A DNA stretch of 12,812 nucleotides from an uncultured Alphaproteobacteria bacterium (GTDB taxonomy: Bacteria; Pseudomonadota; Alphaproteobacteria; RF32; CAG-239), in assembly GCA_944391355.1 (NCBI GenBank), contig CALXTG010000138.1:1-12812 (forward strand), given 5' to 3'. The position numbers and the translations under genes are program-made. Shown here in pieces: positions 1-5,545 of the stretch. Numbering within the stretch: the stretch's first letter is position 1; every line of letters starts with the position of its first letter. A model generated the notes under the pieces. The model did no database searches, was not told where the DNA came from, and saw nothing but the letters and a program-made list of their open reading frames with translations.

Positions 1-313
1 GGTCTGCTGCATAATAGACTTCGGCAATATTCGCCCACTTACAGGCATTCAGACACATAGGGCAGGGCTCGCAGGAGGTATAAAGTATACAGCCGCTCAA
101 ATCAAACGTACCGAGATTTTTGCAGGCATTGCGGATAGCCGTCACTTCTCCGTGCGCCGTCGGATCATTATCCAGAACCACATGATTATAACCTTTTCCG
201 ACGATTCGTCCCGCTGCATCAACAATAATGCAGCCGAACGGCGAACTGCCGTTGTTCACCGATTCGTTACTGAGTTCGATAGCCTGTCGCAAATTATCTT
301 CATGATTTATCAT
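1..313 (-). CDS. Guanine/cytosine-type deaminase, N-terminal 104 residues (3' end outside window)
   Basis: Zinc-dependent deaminase of the cytidine/deoxycytidylate deaminase fold, closest in wording to bacterial guanine deaminases (hydrolytic deamination of a nucleobase, cytoplasmic). Reading the minus strand from an ATG at 313-311 gives 104 residues without a stop before the window edge. The zinc site is visible: PTAHGEV at residues 51-57 (H54 ligand, E56 proton shuttle) and CEPCPMC at 81-87 (C84 and C87 ligands). The stretch TAIRNACKNLGTF after the HxE motif is typical of guanine deaminase. The residue between H and E is Gly, where Ala is more usual. The start is supported by AAAAGGA about 6-8 nt upstream and by the family N-terminus, in which a helix is followed by SPFGC. 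The C-terminal third, which distinguishes GuaD from TadA or other deaminases, is missing, so the substrate is inferred. The gene runs away from the candidate RNA at 427-777, so the two share an upstream region. Confidence 0.88.
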   Translation of the reverse strand, partial: MINHEDNLRQAIELSNESVNNGSSPFGCIIVDAAGRIVGKGYNHVVLDNDPTAHGEVTAIRNACKNLGTFDLSGCILYTSCEPCPMCLNACKWANIAEVYYAAD

Positions 314-391
314 AATTTTTCCTTTTATAAGCTTTTCCTGATGTTCTGAGTATTTTAATAGAAAAAAGTATAAATTTTCGTTAAAAAAGAC

Positions 392-420
392 TTGACAAAA
401 TAAAGAAAAAAACTTATGTT
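392..420 (+). promoter_or_regulatory. Sigma70-type promoter for the candidate RNA
   Basis: A perfect TTGACA at 392-397 is followed by a 17-nt A-rich spacer and TATGTT at 415-420, which matches the -10 consensus at four of six positions. The predicted transcription start is near 427. No protein gene begins close downstream; the next CDS is more than 400 nt away and has its own promoter. This promoter therefore appears to serve the structured region that ends at the terminator at 740-777. Confidence 0.6.
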
Positions 421-426
421 GCACCT

Positions 427-777
427 ACATTTATATTATTTAGAATTTTTATGTTTCTTCTAAAGCGGCTAATATTCCGTTTATGTTTGGCATTTTTGCG
501 TTAGATAATTAGACATTCTTAAGTCAGACATAAAGTCGCTTTTAATACTAATAATTCTTAGGCATAACAATGCGGCTCCATCCGGTATTTCCTTTATTCG
601 CCCGGAACGTCGAGATGATGTCGGAGCCGGAAAGAGCGTGTTGCGAAACACCCTCTTTTCTTAAGAGTTCATAGCTAGATCATGATAGAGAGGTACAGCA
701 TTTTTTTATTGAGCTTTATTGGCTGTGCCTCTCCCCAATAGGGTGTTGACTTACTCAGTCGACACCCTTTGCTTTTT
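427..777 (+). ncRNA. Candidate structured non-coding RNA, about 350 nt, family not recognised
   Basis: This stretch lies between a good promoter (392-420) and a strong intrinsic terminator (740-777), and it is full of paired elements. In order: a 5' hairpin with 462-467/537-542 and 480-488/526-534 (9 bp, one G-U); a three-way junction closed by 573-579/623-629 (7 bp), with arms 581-585/602-606 and 607-611/617-621; a hairpin 631-642/647-658 with one C-C mismatch and a GCGA (GNRA) tetraloop; a 12-bp hairpin 688-699/722-733; then the terminator. By eye it lacks the hallmarks of tmRNA (no T-loop or tag frame), RNase P RNA (no conserved CR-I-type sequence) and SRP RNA (no GGAAG domain), and I cannot match it to 6S. 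Two short reading frames lie inside (17 codons at 451-504; 34 codons at 570-674), but neither has a good ribosome binding site. Whether it is an independent RNA, a regulatory leader or a small-protein mRNA is open. Confidence 0.5.
740..777 (+). terminator. Intrinsic terminator of the candidate RNA
   Basis: A 12-bp stem pairs 740-751 with 757-768 (one G-U pair) around a 5-nt loop, TACTC, followed by TTGC and a five-T tract ending at 777. It separates the candidate RNA from the downstream gene at 845, which has its own promoter. Confidence 0.85.
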
Positions 778-784
778 AAAATTA

Positions 785-812
785 TTGAAATCTTATGAAA
801 AAAAGGTATAAA
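785..812 (+). promoter_or_regulatory. Promoter of the AsmA-like gene
   Basis: TTGAAA at 785-790, a 16-nt spacer and TATAAA at 807-812 form a good sigma70-type promoter just after the preceding terminator. It would start transcription near 819, giving a short leader with GGAAGG at 832-837, seven bases before the ATG at 845. Confidence 0.55.
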
Positions 813-844
813 TAAAACGATATCAACTTACGGAAGGATAGAAA

Positions 845-1627
845 ATGAAGAAAAAATACCTTATTCTCGGCATTGTTGCGGTTGCTGCCGTTGCCGCTTA
901 TGTCTTTACGCCCTCGCTGGATACGATTGTTCGCCGTTTAGTCAACAAATACGGCAGTCAGGTCACCGGTACCGATGTTGACTTAAAAGGTTTCAGTCTT
1001 TCTCTGAGCAGCGGCGAAGGTAAAATTTCTCAAATCACAATTGCCAATCCTAAAAACTATTCAGCTCCTTATTTATTCAAACTCGATGAAATCAGTATCA
1101 AAGTCAACCTCAAAAGCCTTACTTCCGATACCATTATCATAGATGAGATTAAAGTCAGACAGCCGGAAATCACCTATGAAATGATCTCGCTTACCCAGAA
1201 CAATGTTTCTGAAATTCTCAAAAATATTGAAAACTACGGCAAAACCTCTGAATCAACCGCTGCTGATGCAAAACCGCAAAAGGAAACAAAAGCGACAAAA
1301 TCCGATTCCTCCGGCAAAAAAGTAATCATCAAAAATCTGCTGATTGATAAAGGAAACATTGATGTAATTGCCGCTTTACCGGGAAAAACACAAAAGCTTT
1401 CGGTTGCCTTGCCTTCGATTAAAATGCAGGGTATCGGCGAAAGCCGCCATGGTGAAAGCATTCCCGAAACAATCTCTAAAGTAATCGGCAAAATTCTGAC
1501 TACGGCCTCACAAACCGTTGTTAAAAGCAATGCCATTGACCTGAAAGGCATTGCTCAGGAAAATCTTAATAACGTCGTCGGCGGCGTTAAAGACCGGGTA
1601 AAATCCATCGGTATTTTCGGTAAATAA
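845..1627 (+). CDS. AsmA-like / DUF748-type membrane-anchored envelope protein
   Basis: A 260-residue protein that begins with a positively charged tip and one hydrophobic segment (residues about 4-21), most likely an inner-membrane anchor with the rest in the periplasm. Residues about 25-125 resemble the N-terminal repeat unit of AsmA-family proteins: a small helix, GTDVDLKGFSLSLSSG, then SQITIANPKNYSAPYLFKLDEISIKVN and a second beta pair ending in VRQPEITYE. Family members are bridge-like lipid-transport or outer-membrane biogenesis factors, but this one is much shorter than AsmA or TamB, so a specific function cannot be assigned. Residues about 133-159 form a Lys/Ser/Thr/Ala-rich low-complexity linker. 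The C-terminal part (about 160-260) has a second beta-rich segment and a Gly/Val-rich helix. The start is supported by GGAAGG seven bases upstream. The gene appears monocistronic, with its own promoter and a bidirectional terminator just after its stop. Confidence 0.75.
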   Translation: MKKKYLILGIVAVAAVAAYVFTPSLDTIVRRLVNKYGSQVTGTDVDLKGFSLSLSSGEGKISQITIANPKNYSAPYLFKLDEISIKVNLKSLTSDTIIIDEIKVRQPEITYEMISLTQNNVSEILKNIENYGKTSESTAADAKPQKETKATKSDSSGKKVIIKNLLIDKGNIDVIAALPGKTQKLSVALPSIKMQGIGESRHGESIPETISKVIGKILTTASQTVVKSNAIDLKGIAQENLNNVVGGVKDRVKSIGIFGK

Positions 1628-1636
1628 ATTCTCCGC

Positions 1637-1666
1637 AAAAAAGCCCTCGCAACGAGGGCTTTTTTT
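1637..1666. terminator. Bidirectional terminator between convergent genes
   Basis: The stem AGCCCTCG (1642-1649) pairs with CGAGGGCT (1653-1660) around a 3-nt loop, flanked by A-run 1637-1642 and T-run 1660-1666. It therefore works in both directions: for the AsmA-like gene on the plus strand and for the dsbD-like gene on the minus strand. The dsbD stop codon (1667-1665) overlaps the T/A tract. Confidence 0.9.
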
Positions 1667-3248
1667 ATTGCAGATAATCTTCCAGAATTGCCGGCGTAAT
1701 CAACTGCGGCAAAATCACATAATTTTCACTGCCGCCATAATAGACATAAAGCGGAATACTGTTCCGGCCGTAAGTCTTCAACGCCCGGGTAATAATATCG
1801 CTGTGATTTGTCCAATCCGCCTTAAAAATATGGATTCGCCGCTTATCGACCAGCTGTTTAAATCTCTCAGATTGCAAAGCAACCTTCTGATTTGCCAGGC
1901 AGGTAATACACCATTTAGCGGTAAAATTCACAAATACCGGCTCGCCGCGCCTGACCAGCTCGCTGACTTTTTCCGGTTCATAAACCTCCCAAACCACATC
2001 TTGTTCTTCCGAAAAACTTTGCCCTTCCACCTGATTGCATAAGACCCATACCAGCCAGACAACCGTCAGGAAAACCGGTATGGCAAAGATTTTTTTCAAA
2101 ATTTCCATCCAGCGGCCCGGACGCGGCAAAATCCGATGAATGGCACGGGGAAACAAACCGGCTAAAGTAAAGGGCAGGGCGTAGCCGATGCTCAAAGCCT
2201 GAAAAACCGGATAAAAAACATATATCGGCCGCGACAAAGTATAACCGATGGCAATTCCCATAAACGGCGCCGTACACGGGCTGGCAATCAAAACCGCAAA
2301 AAAGCCGGTCATAAAGGCCTCAATTTTCTGCCGCTTAAAAGATATCCGGCCGACTTTATTGGCCAGAGGATTGCGAATTGTCACAATATCAAGCAGCATT
2401 AAAAAGATAATGACGAACACCACAATCATAATTGCTACAAAAACCGGCGACTGCAGTTGAAACCCCCAGCCGATCTGCTCGCCCTGATAACGCAAAATAA
2501 TCAGTATTGTGGCAATTGATAAAAACGAAATCAACACGCCGCTGAAATAAAAGAAAGATTCGATCCGGCTTTTTTTCCGATTATAGGGCGTTTGCGCCAA
2601 AGTTATGGCTTTTAAGGCTAAAATCGGAAAAATACAAGGCATAAAATTTAAGATAATCCCGCCCAGAAAAGCCATCAGCAGAATAAGCGGCAACTGCAAA
2701 CCGTTTCCCGGAACAAAAGACATCGCCGCCTCGGCTTCGGCAGTCTGCCATAACGGATTGACTTTAATTTTATCGCCGCGGGGCAGCGTAAAATTCAGAT
2801 AAATATTTTCCGGCACGCATTCTTCCCGGCAGGCCTGCCAGGATATGTCAACCCCGAACCGGTCATCATCGCCGATATCTTGCGGAACCTCAATAATCGT
2901 CTGATAATAAGCGCTGTTTTCGTAGCCGAACTGCACAATTCCTTCATCGGCAAACTTCTCGGGAATACTCCAGACAACCTTTCCCTGCCGGTAAGTCTCC
3001 GGAAGCTTCCAGTCAACTTTGGTCGGAATTCCGATATCTCCGGGATTCTCGGCTAAAATATGCCATCCCGGCGCCGGCGTAAATTTTATCAAAATCTCCA
3101 GCAGCTCCCCGGAGACCAGATTTTCCGAAGAAGTCAGCAGCTCGACACCGACTCTGTCCGTCGCTTCGGTAACGGACAAAGCGTAGCTCTTACCGCAAAA
3201 GATAAGAGCGGCGCCCGCCGCAATTAAAAATCTAAGGACTTTATACAT
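1665..3248 (-). CDS. dsbD: Thiol:disulfide interchange protein DsbD, short form
   Basis: Inner-membrane reductase that passes electrons from cytoplasmic thioredoxin to periplasmic thiol proteins. In order: signal peptide about 1-23 ending SYA; periplasmic alpha domain about 25-165 with Cys pair C140/C144 in WQACREEC; a membrane beta domain about 183-404 with C205 in NFMPCIFPI and C325 in ASPCTAPF; and a C-terminal thioredoxin-like gamma domain about 420-527 with WCITC (C447/C450) and a probable cis-Pro, P499. All six expected cysteines are present, so it should be functional. I count only six hydrophobic helices in the beta domain, whereas DsbD normally has eight: the gamma domain starts about 15 residues after helix six. 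The alpha-domain CxxxC resembles the ScsB/DsbD_N type. The ATG directly abuts the stop of the upstream phosphatidyltransferase gene, whose last codons supply the AAGGA site, so the two are probably co-transcribed and translationally coupled. Confidence 0.92.
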   Translation of the reverse strand: MYKVLRFLIAAGAALIFCGKSYALSVTEATDRVGVELLTSSENLVSGELLEILIKFTPAPGWHILAENPGDIGIPTKVDWKLPETYRQGKVVWSIPEKFADEGIVQFGYENSAYYQTIIEVPQDIGDDDRFGVDISWQACREECVPENIYLNFTLPRGDKIKVNPLWQTAEAEAAMSFVPGNGLQLPLILLMAFLGGIILNFMPCIFPILALKAITLAQTPYNRKKSRIESFFYFSGVLISFLSIATILIILRYQGEQIGWGFQLQSPVFVAIMIVVFVIIFLMLLDIVTIRNPLANKVGRISFKRQKIEAFMTGFFAVLIASPCTAPFMGIAIGYTLSRPIYVFYPVFQALSIGYALPFTLAGLFPRAIHRILPRPGRWMEILKKIFAIPVFLTVVWLVWVLCNQVEGQSFSEEQDVVWEVYEPEKVSELVRRGEPVFVNFTAKWCITCLANQKVALQSERFKQLVDKRRIHIFKADWTNHSDIITRALKTYGRNSIPLYVYYGGSENYVILPQLITPAILEDYLQ

Positions 3249-3965
3249 TTATTCCTTCGGCGTACGACGCGCAATCGTAAAGTTATAATAAGCCGCCGCA
3301 ATTACCGACAAAACCTTAACCATGCTGAGTATCCCCAGAATAATTGCAATCTGCAGGAAAAATCCGGGAATAATGCACAAAATTACCAAAGCAATCAGTG
3401 TTTCAAAACCTTGCGCAAAACCGCCGAGATAGAACGGGGAAGGGGTGATGTCGGTTTTCTTGCTGCTGTCATTTTTATAGGCAATTACCGAATAAGCCAG
3501 CATTGCGCAAGCAGCGGAAGCAAAAGCAAACAAAAGGAAAGCCGCCGGAATGGCATTTTCGCCGGGACGGGCCAGAGCAAAACCGAAGATAACGCCGGCA
3601 TAAAAGATATAATCCAGCGTAGCATCAAGAAAAACGCCGAAATCCGTCGGCCGGTTGTGACGGGCTATTGCTCCGTCCAAAGCATCAAAAAAGCGGTTAA
3701 TCAAAATGCACACCAGAGCGTATCCGTATTTTTCCAATGACAGAAAATTAATCGCCAAAATCCCGATAATAAATCCCGTCACCGTAACAACATTGGCGGA
3801 AACTCCGGCCTTGCTGATTTTTTTAGCACTGATGTCTACGACTTTATAGATAAAAGCCGAAACCTTTTTGGCAAAGGCCCGCAGGCCGGCGGCTTTTTCT
3901 CCCAGTTTAAATTCCTCGGTTTTACGCACCGCGGTATTTGCTATTGATTTTAATTTATTTAACAT
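3249..3965 (-). CDS. CDP-alcohol phosphatidyltransferase family protein
   Basis: Integral inner-membrane enzyme that transfers a phosphatidyl group from a CDP-activated lipid to an alcohol in phospholipid synthesis. The family signature is complete: D94-x2-D97-G98-x2-A101-R102-x7-G110-x3-D114-x3-D118, with the four Asp binding two metal ions. About six hydrophobic segments follow an amphipathic N-terminal region with the typical SANVVTVTGF. The acceptor alcohol (glycerol phosphate, serine, inositol or other) cannot be read from sequence. The frame is open upstream to an ATG at 4034, but that start has no ribosome binding site and would leave only 8 nt to the divergent apbE. I choose the internal ATG at 3965-3963 (238 residues), which has GGAGAGG at 3982-3976. 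The gene is first in a two-gene unit with dsbD: its TAA and the dsbD ATG are adjacent. Confidence 0.88.
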   Translation of the reverse strand: MLNKLKSIANTAVRKTEEFKLGEKAAGLRAFAKKVSAFIYKVVDISAKKISKAGVSANVVTVTGFIIGILAINFLSLEKYGYALVCILINRFFDALDGAIARHNRPTDFGVFLDATLDYIFYAGVIFGFALARPGENAIPAAFLLFAFASAACAMLAYSVIAYKNDSSKKTDITPSPFYLGGFAQGFETLIALVILCIIPGFFLQIAIILGILSMVKVLSVIAAAYYNFTIARRTPKE

Positions 3966-3975
3966 ATTATAATTA

Positions 3976-3982
3976 CCTCTCC
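3976..3982 (-). promoter_or_regulatory. Ribosome binding site deciding the phosphatidyltransferase start
   Basis: GGAGAGG on the minus strand lies 10 nt before the ATG at 3965-3963. The alternative in-frame ATG at 4034 has no comparable site. Confidence 0.6.
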
Positions 3983-4042
3983 AAAGGTTATGAACATTCA
4001 TCGCTGATTGTAAAACATTTTTTTTGTCAGGCATAGATAAAT

Positions 4043-5074
4043 ATGAGACTTTTCAAATATATTTCAATATTTCTGACCATTCTGCTGGTGGTTCTTTATG
4101 TTTTTAACAGACCGCAGTCTTACCAGACTTATTCTGGCAAAATTTTCGGCACCTTTTATCACATAAAAATAAAATCACCCATAGAAAACAAAATACTAGG
4201 AAAGAAAATTAAACATATACTTAAACTGACAAATTATCAAATGTCCGTTTTTGAAGACAATTCCGAACTCAATAAAATCAATAAGGCAGCCGCCGGCGAA
4301 ACTCTGAAGCTCTCGCCGGAAATGAGCCGTGTCCTGCAGGAAGCCGCCGAAATTTATGAATTAAGCGACGGAAGTTTTGACCCGACCGTCGGCCCTCTGA
4401 TTAATCTTTGGGGGTTCGGCATAAAAGAAGGCGGAAATTTCCCCGATGACGACACAATTAAGGAAACACGCCGCCATATCGGATATAAAAAACTTCATTT
4501 CTCCGATGATTATACGCAACTGCAAAAAAACGATTCCCGTCTGTACTTAAATCTTTCGGCAATCGCCAAAGGTTATGCCGTGGATCGGGTAGCCGAATTT
4601 CTTAATGCCGAAGGGTACCGGAATTACGTGGTTGAAATTGGCGGCGAAGTAAGAGCTTCCGGAGAAAGAACCACCGGCCGCGGCGGCTGGAACATCGGCA
4701 TCCGCAATCCTGACAATGACGGCAACGCTCTGGTTCTCACGCTTTCCGGCAAATCCATGGCTACTTCCGGCGATTATCGCAATTATTTTATCAAAGACGG
4801 CGTACGCTATGCTCATACCATTTCGCCGCATAGCGGTTATCCGCTGGATGACAGACTGGCCTCAGTCACGGTAATTGATGATTCTGCGATGCGCGCCGAT
4901 GCCTTGGCTACCGCGATTATGGCCAAAGGTTATCCCCAGGGGTTGGAATTTGCCGATAGAAAAAAGATACCGGCAATCTTATTTATAAGAAACAATGCCG
5001 CGGACGGCGGAGAAGAAGAATTTGAAATGCAGCTGTCCAAAAGCGCCAAAAAAGTTTTGGGAGAAAAATTTTGA
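4043..5074 (+). CDS. apbE: FAD:protein FMN transferase (ApbE)
   Basis: Uses FAD to attach FMN covalently, through a phosphoester bond, to Thr/Ser in target motifs of envelope proteins; here the obvious targets are RnfD and RnfG encoded downstream. The 343-residue protein has a hydrophobic N-terminal segment (residues about 5-21), then the ApbE core: GTFYHIKI (36-43), GSFDPTVGPLINLWGFG (110-126), LSAIAKGYAVDRVA (171-184), VEIGGEVR (197-204), SMATSGDYRNYF (238-249), HTISPHSGYP (258-267) and SAMRADALATA (281-291). D286 and T290 correspond to the metal-binding Asp/Thr of the family. No lipobox Cys follows the N-terminal helix, so it is probably a membrane-anchored periplasmic enzyme rather than a lipoprotein. 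It is the first gene of the apbE-rseC-rnf run and overlaps the next gene by 4 nt. The ribosome binding site is weak. Confidence 0.95.
   Translation: MRLFKYISIFLTILLVVLYVFNRPQSYQTYSGKIFGTFYHIKIKSPIENKILGKKIKHILKLTNYQMSVFEDNSELNKINKAAAGETLKLSPEMSRVLQEAAEIYELSDGSFDPTVGPLINLWGFGIKEGGNFPDDDTIKETRRHIGYKKLHFSDDYTQLQKNDSRLYLNLSAIAKGYAVDRVAEFLNAEGYRNYVVEIGGEVRASGERTTGRGGWNIGIRNPDNDGNALVLTLSGKSMATSGDYRNYFIKDGVRYAHTISPHSGYPLDDRLASVTVIDDSAMRADALATAIMAKGYPQGLEFADRKKIPAILFIRNNAADGGEEEFEMQLSKSAKKVLGEKF
5059..5063 (+). promoter_or_regulatory. Ribosome binding site for the TTG start of the rseC-like gene
   Basis: GGGAG sits 7 nt before the TTG at 5071, inside the end of apbE. It supports the non-ATG start and translational coupling through the TTGA overlap. 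Confidence 0.6.
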
Positions 5075-5484
5075 ATCACATCGCACACCGCGCGGTTATC
5101 ACCAAAATCGAAGCTCAACAGATAACCGTGCGCCTGACGCCGCAAACCGCCTGTACAGATTGTCCTGCTTATAATTTTTGCGGCAGCAAAGATTGTCATG
5201 ACCGGCTGATTACTGTCGAAACCCCTGACGCGGCCTCATATAATATCGGGGAAGAAGTTAACATCGCCATGTCGGCCGCTTACGGCTTCAAAGCGGTTTT
5301 TTACGGCTATCTTCTGCCGTTGCTGCTGATGTTGGGAAGTCTGATTACGGCATATCTGCTGACCGGCAATGAAACAAGCGCCGGGATATATAGCATTATC
5401 ATCTTGATTCCTTATTATTTTGTACTATTCTGGCTGAAGAAATATTTTGTAAGAAAATTTCATTTCAGAATAAGCCGCCGCTAG
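5071..5484 (+). CDS. rseC: RseC/MucC-family membrane protein, SoxR-reducing-system type
   Basis: A 137-residue inner-membrane protein. Residues 1-70 form a small soluble domain with a four-Cys motif C28-x2-C31-x5-C37-x4-C42 (ACTDCPAYNFCG), as in RseC/MucC proteins. Two hydrophobic helices (about 74-98 and 104-124) and a basic tail follow. In Escherichia coli RseC acts with the Rsx (Rnf-like) complex to return SoxR to its reduced state; in many anaerobes an RseC-like gene lies next to rnf, with a role in Rnf assembly or reduction still undefined. The position here, between apbE and rnfB, fits an Rnf-linked role. The start is TTG at 5071, overlapping the apbE stop by 4 nt; no ATG lies near the family N-terminus. 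After its stop, 61 nt separate it from rnfB. Confidence 0.85.
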   Translation: MNHIAHRAVITKIEAQQITVRLTPQTACTDCPAYNFCGSKDCHDRLITVETPDAASYNIGEEVNIAMSAAYGFKAVFYGYLLPLLLMLGSLITAYLLTGNETSAGIYSIIILIPYYFVLFWLKKYFVRKFHFRISRR

Positions 5485-5513
5485 TTTACAGGGGAAATAA
5501 AATCCGCTAAAAA
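5485..5513 (+). promoter_or_regulatory. Possible internal promoter before rnfB
   Basis: TTTACA at 5485-5490, a 17-nt spacer and TAAAAA at 5508-5513 form a plausible but weak promoter in the only sizeable gap of the cluster (61 nt). It would allow rnfBCDGEA to be expressed separately from apbE-rseC. It is supported only by hexamer match. Confidence 0.3.
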
Positions 5514-5545
5514 CGAAGCCTTGCGCTTATATACAGAGAGTAGTC

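Noticed and set aside
152..349. 65-codon plus-strand open frame
   Set aside because: It is antisense to the deaminase, whose zinc motifs are unmistakable on the minus strand.
451..504. 17-codon hydrophobic open frame (begins MFLLKRL)
   Set aside because: No ribosome binding site, very short, and it overlaps the 5' hairpin of the candidate RNA.
350..840. tmRNA, RNase P RNA or SRP RNA in the structured intergenic region
   Set aside because: No T-loop sequence, tag-coding frame, conserved RNase P core sequences or SRP GGAAG domain can be seen. 6S RNA cannot be excluded without a covariance search, but I see no single long hairpin with a central bubble.
3966..4034. N-terminal extension of the phosphatidyltransferase to the ATG at 4034
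   Set aside because: That ATG has no ribosome binding site; the extra 23 residues do not look like part of the family; and it would leave 8 nt to the divergent gene. The ATG at 3965 has GGAGAGG upstream.
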